Translations under genes and position numbers: made by a program
Origin: Bacteroides sp.
Lineage (GTDB): Bacteria; Bacteroidota; Bacteroidia; Bacteroidales; Muribaculaceae
Assembly (NCBI GenBank): GCA_014801225.1
Contig: JAAVEO010000010.1
Coordinates: forward strand, 2,935-66,934
Length of the DNA: 64,000 nucleotides
Reading direction: 5' to 3'
The notes under the pieces: model-generated
What the model was told of the DNA's origin: nothing
Database searches by the model: none
Seen by the model: only the letters and a program-made list of their open reading frames with translations
Shown here: positions 42,095 to 50,684 of the stretch, piece by piece
Layout: each line of letters opens with the position of its first letter
Numbering within the stretch: the stretch's first letter is position 1

Positions 42095-42897
42095 TTATCG
42101 CTTTACATTCTTGAAGAGTTCAGCATAAAGCTTGACGTTTTCGAGTTCAGTCCAATGACGCACTTGTGCGGGTATAATGTCAAGATCGTATATCTTGGCA
42201 TCAGGGATGGCGAGTAAGAATGGAGAATGAGTGGCAATGATAAATTGACACTTGAAAAACCGTGCGTAATTCGAGATCATTATGGCTAACTCATTCTGGA
42301 ACCTTGGAGAAAGACTGTTTTCCGGTTCATCGAGCAACACTAATGTTCCATCATCGATGTTATCTCGGAAATAATCAAATGCAAGTTCTCCATTGCTTTG
42401 CGCCTGACCAAAATTTTCAAGAGCACGGTAAATCCAACGGTCGCCACTCCCGACATATTCAATGTTCTCGTTTCCGTTATTGAAGAAGCGTTCATACAAG
42501 TCCGGGTTCACATTATGGATATGTTCCTTTATTTTCTCATTATGCTGTCGAGTTTTGATAATTCGATGCATTACTTCTTCACTTCTTATGAGACGACTGT
42601 CTTCCGGGATGTCGCAGTGCTCATTGAAAGATGCAGTCACCTTATATCGGCAGTCATTGATATATGGTTGCAGGGTCTCGGAATCGTTTCCTCTGTCAAA
42701 CAATTGACACCCAATTTGCGAGCGATAATATTCAGCAACGTTGATTTTCCACTGCCGTTACTACCATAGAGTATGGTGATCGGGTCAAATACTATTTCCC
42801 TTAGATCTTTGGGATTTAGTACATTATAGGGATACGTTAGCTTTCTGCTCAAATTGGGCAGTATAAATTTTTCAAGATAGATTTTGTATGTGCTCAT
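42095..42897 (-). pseudogene. AAA-family (AAA_23/OLD-like) ATPase, frameshifted near 42703
   Basis: Frame 1 (42897 down) has Walker A 'YGSNGSGKSTLLNIIARKLGV'. Frame 2 (42703..42095) has 'TLVLLDEPENSLSPRFQNELAIMI' and 'FIIATHSPFLLAIPDAKIYDLD'. Restoring one T (AATTTGTTTGAC) joins them. Confidence 0.75.
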
Positions 42898-42973
42898 TGA
42901 ATTTGGTTGGGTCTTAAAATACTTTCAAGTCGTTTACGCTGCAGGAGGAATGCCATTACCTTGTATTTTTGTG

Positions 42974-42981
42974 CAAAGATA
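42974..42981 (-). promoter_or_regulatory. -7 box (TATCTTTG) of the frameshifted ATPase gene, with CTTG 20 nt upstream
   Basis: Bacteroidetes-type consensus with 20-nt spacing. Confidence 0.55.
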
Positions 42982-43058
42982 GCTTTTTCAAGCGGGATAT
43001 ACAAGCTGCTACGAACATTTAGACTATTCTACTTGCCTCCTCGTTGGCTTAACCCTAA

Positions 43059-43298
43059 TCACTGCGACTTACAGATTAATTCAAGATAATTAGGTAACGG
43101 GGTATCTAAGGGGATGGCATGCTTTGAATTATCGTTATCCTCGTTCCATTCCTTGAGAAGGTACCACCATTTGTTTTTTTCAAGCTCCGGACATGAAAGA
43201 TAGCTGTATAATGATCTTAACTGATTATCAGTAAGACGTCCTGTGTAGTCATTATGGTCGAAGTATTCGGGTCTATCAATGCACAGTCCGACTTTCAA
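43059..43298 (-). CDS. Hypothetical protein; open frame may extend upstream to ~43390 (KNGEYAGEFYGLNLYFHFDDNNDTPHLHINDLYG...)
   Basis: Continuous open frame; 'DTPHLHI...L..WN' resembles small DUF4160-like proteins; start uncertain. Confidence 0.5.
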   Translation of the reverse strand: MKVGLCIDRPEYFDHNDYTGRLTDNQLRSLYSYLSCPELEKNKWWYLLKEWNEDNDNSKHAIPLDTPLPNYLELICKSQ

Positions 43299-43377
43299 TC
43301 CGTATAAATCATTGATGTGAAGATGTGGAGTATCATTATTATCATCGAAATGAAAATATAGGTTCAGTCCATAAAAC

Positions 43378-44163
43378 TCACCTGCGTATTCCCCATTTTT
43401 CTTTCTGACGTTCCTCTTTGTGTGGATCTTGTGTTTTCAACCATTCATCTTCTTCTTCGTTTTTGCATCGTTCGTTCCAAGTCAGCATATCCGACAATAT
43501 ATCTTCCGGAATAGGAAACCGAGGCTTCATAAGCTGAAGGGCACCTACATGATCATGGTAAAAATAATTAGGTCCGTCAATCACAACAGCGCAGTCGTCA
43601 GTAGAATCGAGGAAGTATGGCATTCCCTCTCTCTTCTGACATCTTTTATATATTTCCCAACATCTCTTTACATCCGGAATCGGATGATTCAATACTACCA
43701 GTTGAACATGTCCGTTGCCAATGACTTCCACAATGTCTCCGACTTTAAAACGTTGGCGAGACTTAGGACGGCCAAAGAAAGTGAAATCTTCGGGTTTACC
43801 GAAAATGTCTTGTGTAATAGTATAGTCAAGAAGTTCGCCATTTTGATCGTATAGCCATTCCGCCCCATTACATCCGTAATCGGAAGATACATTGCAGGCT
43901 ATCTGTATTATCCAGCTGCAGTAAACATTATCTTTGTTTCTTTTTACAAACTTCTCTGCAGACTTAAACGTCTTGAAATAGAATTCCTTGGTATAGTCCA
44001 ATTTAAATTTCGGATAAGGATGCTTCAAGCTGTTGTCAAACATTGCTTGGGTTACCCTATAAATCCAATTGCCTTTCAGATTTGGTTGACGGTTGGCAAG
44101 GGCCTCGAATTCTTCAAAGGTCATGTTCGGATTCAGGTCTCGCTTTTTTTCTCTAATTCCCAT
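43378..44163 (-). CDS. Hypothetical protein (261 aa)
   Basis: Long ORF in operon-like series; no recognised domain. Confidence 0.6.
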   Translation of the reverse strand: MGIREKKRDLNPNMTFEEFEALANRQPNLKGNWIYRVTQAMFDNSLKHPYPKFKLDYTKEFYFKTFKSAEKFVKRNKDNVYCSWIIQIACNVSSDYGCNGAEWLYDQNGELLDYTITQDIFGKPEDFTFFGRPKSRQRFKVGDIVEVIGNGHVQLVVLNHPIPDVKRCWEIYKRCQKREGMPYFLDSTDDCAVVIDGPNYFYHDHVGALQLMKPRFPIPEDILSDMLTWNERCKNEEEDEWLKTQDPHKEERQKEKWGIRR

Positions 44164-44174
44164 AAAAGATATAA

Positions 44175-45296
44175 TTATATATTGATTTTAATATGTGGGC
44201 GCAGCATCTCCGGTTTGATTTTCATTATATCCGCAATCGTAAAAACTTCATCTTCTTCAAAAAGATTGCGAAATGCGCGGCATAATTTCAGACCATGAGA
44301 TTGTTCAAGCGGATGGAATACCCCGCTACAATTGGCATACCAGTGTATCTCGTTACTAATCTCAGACGCAAGGCACTCGGACGTAGTATCGTCATTAGCG
44401 AAGATTACTTTATACTCTGCAAAATGACATAGAGTTTCCAATAACTCGTTTTCGTCATCCTTCTCGTATGGCTCAATTATGATGTAACCGTCAATACAGA
44501 AAGTGTCGTACTGATGAAATCCTTTTGCTATCTGTTCCCGAAGATTGGCAGTAATAACTTTCACCTGATCCATAACCTCGTGCTGTAATTCTACGAGTCG
44601 GTCATTGAGAACTATGAAGTGGGCTACTTCATCCTCAGTGAACTCATCAGGCCAGTTTTCGACAATTTGTCTACTCCCTACCAAACCTTTTCTCTTGATC
44701 TTGCGGTGATTCCACCTATGGAATCGTTGGAAATCATCGTGCTGACGATAGCAAATAAGTGTTTTATTCCGGAAATTGATTATACCTTGCTCTATATCTT
44801 CATTAGAATAGCAATCGAGCCAATTCAACCCCATATATCCCCATGACATACAATGACAAATACCGGCACAAAGTATTATTTTAATTTTCTCATCTTCTTC
44901 ATGCATTAACTGAGAGACAAGTATGTCTCGAAGGTCTACATCCTTCATAGCGCAGGAATCAAACTCATCAAGCAAGCCCTCGTAATATTTGTCAGAGAGA
45001 TAGGGAAGGAGTTGTGCGAAAGTTTCAGCGCCATGATACTTTTCACTCAGTGCCGGATTATTCTCTAAATCCAGTTTCTCTTCCCAATATCCTGCGCAAT
45101 AGTCATAAAAACCACGCATACCAAGACTTATACCACAATTGTCAATAAACCGATCGGCAAGAAAGCGAAGGGCATCTTCGGGATCAACCATGTCAGCCAT
45201 GTCACGATAGCGTAATATGTCTGGAATATGTATATCCATCAGTTGACGGAGCCTTTCATCCTCACACATCAACTTTTTTACAATGTTCTTTATCAT
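44175..45296 (-). CDS. Hypothetical protein (373 aa)
   Basis: Long ORF, co-directional, no recognised domain. Confidence 0.6.
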   Translation of the reverse strand: MIKNIVKKLMCEDERLRQLMDIHIPDILRYRDMADMVDPEDALRFLADRFIDNCGISLGMRGFYDYCAGYWEEKLDLENNPALSEKYHGAETFAQLLPYLSDKYYEGLLDEFDSCAMKDVDLRDILVSQLMHEEDEKIKIILCAGICHCMSWGYMGLNWLDCYSNEDIEQGIINFRNKTLICYRQHDDFQRFHRWNHRKIKRKGLVGSRQIVENWPDEFTEDEVAHFIVLNDRLVELQHEVMDQVKVITANLREQIAKGFHQYDTFCIDGYIIIEPYEKDDENELLETLCHFAEYKVIFANDDTTSECLASEISNEIHWYANCSGVFHPLEQSHGLKLCRAFRNLFEEDEVFTIADIMKIKPEMLRPHIKINI

Positions 45297-45320
45297 AAAT
45301 ACTTATTTTTAACTTTGCTA

Positions 45321-46016
45321 TTAATCTCTTTCTATTAACCCCATTTCTCGCATCCATTCGTCAAATTGCGATTGAGTCCTTATAATAGTTGTTATTCTTT
45401 GACCCTCAACTCCTTCCAGAATCTTGAAAAGATGGTTCATACCGGCCCCCGAACAACAATGACCAAAGTCATCAGCGATTGTGAGATGGTCATTGAGAAG
45501 TAGCGGTTGGAGCATTTCTATATGAGATGTGGCAAGCAATTCATCTTGTGTAGAGCAGAGAGCATGGATGTTTTCACGCTTCTTCATAATAGTTTGCTTT
45601 ACGTCATATCGATCGTATTTAGCGAGGATCTCATCTGTAAGCCTATATGTCTGCACCCCATCAAGACGAGGACAGAAATACTCCAGTTCCTCATCTTTCC
45701 ATTGCGATAATGTTTCTTTGGGGTTGAGACACGGATTGACAACCACAAGGAATGCCTCACTGCTGTCACACATCAGCGTCATCCATCCTCCTAAAGAAGT
45801 GCCGATAATAATCATGGGGTTCTCCCTCGCAATCATATCGTTGATAATAGCGAGCGATTTTTCAGGGTCTGCGTCTACCTCAGGTGCGATTACACGATAT
45901 CGTCCTTCAAAATGTTTCTGCAATTGTTCACGCTTGGAACCGTTAGCCCCTGAACGAAAACCGTGAATATACATCATCACGGGCAACTGATTTTTCATAT
46001 CTTTATCATTTTTCAT
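45321..46016 (-). CDS. Alpha/beta-fold hydrolase, YqiA/YcfP-like esterase
   Basis: 'MMYIHGFRSGANGSKREQL' and nucleophile elbow 'IIIGTSLGGWMTL'. Confidence 0.8.
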   Translation of the reverse strand: MKNDKDMKNQLPVMMYIHGFRSGANGSKREQLQKHFEGRYRVIAPEVDADPEKSLAIINDMIARENPMIIIGTSLGGWMTLMCDSSEAFLVVVNPCLNPKETLSQWKDEELEYFCPRLDGVQTYRLTDEILAKYDRYDVKQTIMKKRENIHALCSTQDELLATSHIEMLQPLLLNDHLTIADDFGHCCSGAGMNHLFKILEGVEGQRITTIIRTQSQFDEWMREMGLIERD

Positions 46017-46021
46017 CGTTG

Positions 46022-46255
46022 TTATTTTTTTAGAGATTTCCCGTAATAATCATCTTTAGGTGTTAACCAGCGTTTCCCATCTGCCGGCATATGCCATAAA
46101 TCGGTTACTTCCTTCACATAAGTTGGCATATGATAATCGGAATTCATCCTTTGATGCTCAATCCGACGAAAACGCTTGTTTGCTTGACGCTTCCCGGCCT
46201 TATTAGAACGAGCTGCATACCAAACCACAGGGTACTTTTTTCTGCTTCTTGACAT
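46022..46255 (-). CDS. Small basic conserved hypothetical protein (77 aa)
   Basis: MSRSRKKYPVVWYAARSNKAGKRQANKRFRRIEHQR...; resembles a widespread 'SRSRKKxP' small-protein family. Confidence 0.55.
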   Translation of the reverse strand: MSRSRKKYPVVWYAARSNKAGKRQANKRFRRIEHQRMNSDYHMPTYVKEVTDLWHMPADGKRWLTPKDDYYGKSLKK

Positions 46256-46353
46256 ATTATTTGATGTTACGAAATGAGGTTTTCTTACGGCGATCGAACA
46301 CTACCTTTTCGTCTATACCATAAATACCGGTCAGTTAATCATAGTAATCTTTA

Positions 46354-47274
46354 TTATTTCTTGGAGTTAGAATCTTCATAGTGTTTGTTCATTTTTGAGA
46401 TTATCTCTGCAATTTCATCACGTAGTGTTTTGGGTGACAATACTTCGAGTTGCTCGCGGTGCAGTAGCAACTCCTGAATGAAATCAAAAGAGGGTTTTAA
46501 GCGAAGTGAAAAGTCAGTATATTCCTCACTTGATGATATTTCGCGTTGACTATGGTGCATAGGTAACGAACGGAGATAGCCCGGCAGTTCAGCATAAGTG
46601 CGGATCACAATGTTTTCGACTTTACCCCCGGTTCCTGCAACTATGCCGAACACATCTCGGAAATATTCGGCCGGTTCAAAGTCTTTCGGATAGATAAAGG
46701 GTTTGTCGGTGGTGTTAAGCATTTTGACTCTGTCAAGTGAAAAAATTCGCTTTCTATCTCTTTCTACTTCGCAAAGTACATACCATCTGCGTTTGAAAAG
46801 TTTTACACATAAAGGGCTGACGACTCCTGCAAACTTCACACCAAAGAAATTCTCATATTCGAGCTCTATCTGATGATTATTCTGAAGAGACAGAAGTACT
46901 GGTTCAAGCCATTCGCGCCCCGATGGTATTTCCTCCAAAAGAATCTTGTCCGCTATGGAAGCTTTGCCGAGAAGCAACTCACCGAGTGAGAAACTATCCA
47001 ATGCCCATTTTGTCAACGAGTTTTCCTCAATAGCTTCCGGATTGGCTATGCTATATAGATTGAGCCCACGTCCACGACGACATTCTATATCAATCCCGAA
47101 ATGACGAGCCACAGCCTGACAATGATTGTAGAATGTGCGCTTTGACAGCACAGAATCATTATCATTAACCGATGACTTGCTCCATTGATCGGCGATCTCA
47201 TCGTAAGTCATCTCTCCGCCACGCATTAAGGTGTCAATCAACCAGAGATAACGTTTTAAAAGGAGTTCAACCAT
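46354..47274 (-). CDS. WYL domain-containing transcriptional regulator
   Basis: N-term HTH, 'KLFKRRWYVLCEVERDRKRIFSLDRV' (WYL core), C-term WCX-like. Confidence 0.85.
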   Translation of the reverse strand: MVELLLKRYLWLIDTLMRGGEMTYDEIADQWSKSSVNDNDSVLSKRTFYNHCQAVARHFGIDIECRRGRGLNLYSIANPEAIEENSLTKWALDSFSLGELLLGKASIADKILLEEIPSGREWLEPVLLSLQNNHQIELEYENFFGVKFAGVVSPLCVKLFKRRWYVLCEVERDRKRIFSLDRVKMLNTTDKPFIYPKDFEPAEYFRDVFGIVAGTGGKVENIVIRTYAELPGYLRSLPMHHSQREISSSEEYTDFSLRLKPSFDFIQELLLHREQLEVLSPKTLRDEIAEIISKMNKHYEDSNSKK

Positions 47275-47344
47275 ATATTAATTCTTTTTACACGGCAAAG
47301 TTACCACAGTAATCGGCAATATAATTTCCGATTAAAATTATTTC

Positions 47345-47386
47345 CAAAAAAAAGAGCGAAAAAACGATCTTCGCTCCTTTTTTTCA
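47345..47386 (-). terminator. Intrinsic terminator after the UDG-like gene
   Basis: aaaaaaaagagcgaaaaaacgatcttcgctccttttttt. Confidence 0.65.
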
Positions 47387-47395
47387 TCAGTCAAA

Positions 47396-48316
47396 TTATT
47401 TTGACGAATTATTTTTACAGTGAATCAATTCCACTATGTGGTTAGCATATAATTCTGCTAAATGGTTTATATCTGTTTTACTCTCCAGTCCAAAATATTG
47501 CTTTATCTTGTGACCGGCAGTTCCACAAATATGAGGGATATATCCAGACAATCTATTATCACTTTCTAATAACTCCCGACAACTTTTCTCAGCACTATGA
47601 CCAAGTGTCACAATCAATTTAGGATTGATAATATCAATCTCTTCTTTAAGGATATTACGGTATAGATCCATTTTCTCCGACGTGGTGTACATATCAGATT
47701 CATGATGGTTGTAGACAAAAAACTTCCTGCAGTCGGTCAAGTAAATGTTGAAACCTTTTTCAAGCAATGCACGCACAAGCAGCCACATTCGTTTTCCGCC
47801 ATTCCCTTTTTCACGGTGATGAGCATCCTGCAAACCAAAAGGAGATGATACAATAGCGTCATTGCAAATGTATCTCTCATCGACTTCATCTCCATACCAT
47901 TTAGCACTTCTAAGAGGATCTTGGGTTACAATCATTATGAACGTAGCTTCTGACGATTGATAGAACCATGTCGGTAAATCTAATCCTATTGCACCACGCC
48001 CTTGTTCTTTTGTACGAGCCGTAAGGTCTATAAAATTTGGATGATTGATAGGAATAGGCACTGCCGTAGTATCACCATAGTAAAATTCACGTCCCTTAGG
48101 AGCAAAGGGTTTAAGACCGTCACTAAATTCCCACTCCTTTTTGTCACCGGTTACAAAATCTTTAGGGTAGCTAAAAAAGTTATTACGCATATCATCGTAG
48201 CGACGTTCAATCTTATCTAATTGTTCTACTCCTAAAAGATTGTTTGCAATCAGTTCTTGGATTTTGTGAGAAATAGTCTCATTCTCACAAAATCCAAAGT
48301 TATTTTTATTCCTCAT
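47396..48316 (-). CDS. Uracil-DNA glycosylase superfamily-like protein
   Basis: 'IMIVTQDPLRSAKWYGDE' (motif A-like), 'IDIINPKLIVTLGHSAEKSC', 'IPHICGTAGHKI' (motif B-like). Confidence 0.7.
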   Translation of the reverse strand: MRNKNNFGFCENETISHKIQELIANNLLGVEQLDKIERRYDDMRNNFFSYPKDFVTGDKKEWEFSDGLKPFAPKGREFYYGDTTAVPIPINHPNFIDLTARTKEQGRGAIGLDLPTWFYQSSEATFIMIVTQDPLRSAKWYGDEVDERYICNDAIVSSPFGLQDAHHREKGNGGKRMWLLVRALLEKGFNIYLTDCRKFFVYNHHESDMYTTSEKMDLYRNILKEEIDIINPKLIVTLGHSAEKSCRELLESDNRLSGYIPHICGTAGHKIKQYFGLESKTDINHLAELYANHIVELIHCKNNSSK

Positions 48317-48326
48317 AGTAGAAAGC

Positions 48327-48572
48327 CTATAGTTTAGTTACGTCCCAATTACCTGCACATCTTGCACTATATGCAACGGAAGGGCCAAAACCTAACGCCA
48401 AAAGCACTCTTTCCACATCCTCTGATTTAGGAGTGGGTGCTGTGGTTGCCGAGGGCACTTGAATTGTGTAACCCTTGGGGATACGAGTAAGTTTACCCTT
48501 ATCCTTATCACGTACCACACCTCCATTTAAATCTCGCTTAGCTCTAAGAAGAAAATTATTCATGTTTTGCAT
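48327..48572 (-). CDS. Small protein (81 aa) upstream of the UDG-like gene
   Basis: MQNMNNFLLRAKRDLNGGVVRDKDKGKLTRIPKGYTIQV...; GGAGG upstream of ATG. The longer ORF to 48719 reads through the structured leader RNA and is unlikely to be real. Confidence 0.6.
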   Translation of the reverse strand: MQNMNNFLLRAKRDLNGGVVRDKDKGKLTRIPKGYTIQVPSATTAPTPKSEDVERVLLALGFGPSVAYSARCAGNWDVTKL

Positions 48573-48617
48573 TTCTCTTAAGCCTCCATTGACGCATTTC
48601 GGCACTGCGGTCACATG

Positions 48618-48838
48618 AAAAAAAGGCGCGACACCCTTTTCGCTTATCTGCTTTAGTCGGCTCTGGTAAACCGTGAGTTCGGATAAGTGGAAAGCGGTCG
48701 GCGCCCTGAACGGGTGCAACCTATCTTTCGACTTATTACACGGAACTCAAAAGTGAAATTTACCAGATTTTACTAAAGCCGGGTAATTAGTCAAAGCTAA
48801 TTGCTATGTAGTGAGTCTACAGAATAATCACATATACT
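48618..48838 (-). ncRNA. Highly structured leader/ncRNA ending in an intrinsic terminator
   Basis: Minus-strand promoter TTTG-N20-TAACTTTG. Nested helices GCTTTAGT/ACTAAAGC, CTGGTAAA/TTTACCAG, TGAGTT/AACTCA, ATAAGT/ACTTAT, GAAAG/CTTTC, GGTTG/CGACC, CCC/GGG. Terminator GCGA...TCGCGCC-T7. Confidence 0.7.
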
Positions 48839-48843
48839 CTGCG

Positions 48844-48875
48844 CAAAGTTAGCGATTTAATTTGATACTCACAAA
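48844..48875 (-). promoter_or_regulatory. Bacteroidetes promoter for the structured RNA (-7 at 48844-48851, -33 TTTG at 48872-48875)
   Basis: TTTG-N20-TAACTTTG on the minus strand. Confidence 0.7.
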
Positions 48876-49029
48876 CTGCCAACGCTTTCCAACGGCAAAA
48901 TTATACCATAGAAGGGAAACATCATTTCCGAATAGCAATTAATTTATTCCTTTTTCTTCGGAAATCCCTATGCTTAGTCATTTTACATCTATCCGCGTCA
49001 GGCAGTGAGTAGAATTATTTGTTCCGGAT

Positions 49030-49179
49030 CTATTCTATCGGGGCGGGGGCTGAGGCGGGAGAATCATACGGAGTGCCGAAGGTGATCACGGTGTGATCCT
49101 TCAGAATTGCTATCTTGTTCATTTCGAGTGGAGTGAGTTTTTTTGCTCCTTTGAGCTCGGGAAAAGGGGAAGTTGACAT
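49030..49179 (-). CDS. 49-aa leader-peptide-like small ORF (possible RiPP/natural-product precursor-type)
   Basis: MSTSPFPELKGAKKLTPLEMNKIAILKDHTVITFGTPYDSPASAPAPIE*; 'LKGAKKLTPLEMNKI' resembles Bacteroidales GG-type precursor leaders. Downstream of a VKOR gene. Confidence 0.5.
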   Translation of the reverse strand: MSTSPFPELKGAKKLTPLEMNKIAILKDHTVITFGTPYDSPASAPAPIE

Positions 49180-49232
49180 GATCGTAAGATTTTTATTGCA
49201 TTGTATAATGCGGAGGGTTATGTCGGATAATT

Positions 49233-49270
49233 ACCACCCTTTCGCAAAGAGCTTTTTGCGAAAGGGTGGT
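49233..49270. terminator. 16-bp perfect hairpin just after the VKOR gene
   Basis: ACCACCCTTTCGCAAA-gagctt-TTTGCGAAAGGGTGGT. Confidence 0.6.
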
Positions 49271-49280
49271 TGATGTAAGT

Positions 49281-50330
49281 TTAAGATTTATCTTTCTTCT
49301 CGATAAGGGGCATAAGAGCGTTGACAAAGAGCATTACTCCAAGATATGCCACACCCAATACGAAGAAATCGATGCTTACGGGCAGACTCTGGCGCAACCA
49401 TCCTCCGAAGAGATAGCAGAAGAAGAGAAGCCAGAGTGACCCTTGTACAGTGACGCAGAGCGTACACCATCTTTTGGCTCGGAAGCGCTGATACCAGATA
49501 CTCCATACCGTAAACGGCAGACAGCACAAATTGCATAGCGCCAAGGAAGGCAAAGCTCCGGGGAACATCAGCAACGACAGCAGACTGACCGAGAAATAGG
49601 CGAAACCTACCTCACTCCATCCGAACAATCCGAAGAATTTGGATGCGGACGTGGCCAAAATATCATCACATCCTCCCGCCTGAAGCACTCCGCAGAAGCG
49701 GTCGGCCCGAGCATTGTGGATGTTAAGGGATTTCTGTACGAGCAGATAGGTGACGTATAGCCCGGCGAGATCTATGGCCGCAATAAAGTAGGTGGATACA
49801 TAGCGATAAAGCCCGTTGGTAATAAAAGCATATATCAGGAGCGCTACTGCACATAGCATCAATACCCATTTCTTCGATTTTGTGAAAAATTCAAGTCGGC
49901 GGTGCAGACCTAAATCGGGTTCTTTGGCATCCTTCCCGGCATACGAAAGAAATATATTCCCATCGCAAGCTTTCAACAATCGGTCAGTAGTGGTGGTCTT
50001 TCTCAATCCGAGACTGAGATATTCCACTCTGTCACCCTCGATGGCTGTCACTATGATATTTCCACCTTCTTCTCCGCCTGTATGTGCAATGAAAGGTACG
50101 GGAATGTCAAGCATCTCGCTTTTATCCGAAAGCTGATATGCCTGAGACTCCACTCCATACTTCTCCAATGCTCTTGAAAAGCCGAACCAGGTCTTGAAGG
50201 GTATGGCCTTCTCGGAGGTACGGGTGAATTCCACCGTATGCGGCACGCCCAACACCGTGAGCCAATCACCGAGCAGGGAGGAATCAGGCAGCCTGTGGCC
50301 TGACGACAGACGCTTCGAAGGATGATCCAT
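49281..50330 (-). CDS. Vitamin K epoxide reductase (VKOR) family protein with N-terminal degenerate C39-like domain
   Basis: VKOR loop 'FCGVLQAGGCDDILATSASKFFGLFGWSEVGFAYF' and CxxC 'RWCTLCVTVQ'; N-term 'PFKTWFGFSRALEKYGVESQAYQL...VPFIAHTG' C39-like without a catalytic Cys. Confidence 0.85.
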   Translation of the reverse strand: MDHPSKRLSSGHRLPDSSLLGDWLTVLGVPHTVEFTRTSEKAIPFKTWFGFSRALEKYGVESQAYQLSDKSEMLDIPVPFIAHTGGEEGGNIIVTAIEGDRVEYLSLGLRKTTTTDRLLKACDGNIFLSYAGKDAKEPDLGLHRRLEFFTKSKKWVLMLCAVALLIYAFITNGLYRYVSTYFIAAIDLAGLYVTYLLVQKSLNIHNARADRFCGVLQAGGCDDILATSASKFFGLFGWSEVGFAYFSVSLLSLLMFPGALPSLALCNLCCLPFTVWSIWYQRFRAKRWCTLCVTVQGSLWLLFFCYLFGGWLRQSLPVSIDFFVLGVAYLGVMLFVNALMPLIEKKDKS

Positions 50331-50334
50331 GGCT

Positions 50335-50634
50335 TTACTCCTTTATGGCATCCTGAATCTTTTTCAAGAGCATTTCGGCTGACATTTCGCCCGTCTCACG
50401 CATCACTTCCTTTCCGCCGTCGTAGAGGAGGAAAGTAGGTATAGATTTCACTCCGGCCTGATCGGCTTCCTCCTGATTCTCATCGATGTCAAGTTGCACC
50501 ACCTTGAGATTGTCGGCCAAGAGGGTCTTTATATCCTCCACGATCGGCATCATTCTCTGGCAGTGAGGACACCATGACGCATAGAATTCTACTAATACTA
50601 CGGGGGCTGAATTGATTTCCTGTGTGTAATCCAT
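50335..50634 (-). CDS. Thioredoxin-family protein with CPHC active site
   Basis: 'VLVEFYASWCPHCQRMMPIVEDI...VKSIPTFLLYDGG'. Confidence 0.92.
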   Translation of the reverse strand: MDYTQEINSAPVVLVEFYASWCPHCQRMMPIVEDIKTLLADNLKVVQLDIDENQEEADQAGVKSIPTFLLYDGGKEVMRETGEMSAEMLLKKIQDAIKE

Positions 50635-50663
50635 AATGACTGAAATTTTAATCGGCAAATCTC

Positions 50664-50684
50664 CGTACGGCAGTACGCCGTACG
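50664..50684. promoter_or_regulatory. Inverted repeat CGTACGGC-agtac-GCCGTACG upstream of the thioredoxin gene
   Basis: Perfect 8-bp arms about 30 bp upstream of the likely ATG. Confidence 0.6.

Noticed and set aside
42695-42710. Programmed -1 frameshift in the AAA ATPase
   Set aside because: No canonical X-XXY-YYZ slippery site; single-base deletion in a T run is simpler.
48327-48719. 130-aa version of the small protein
   Set aside because: Its N-terminal half is translated from the terminator and structured leader RNA; the start at 48572 has a better ribosome-binding site.
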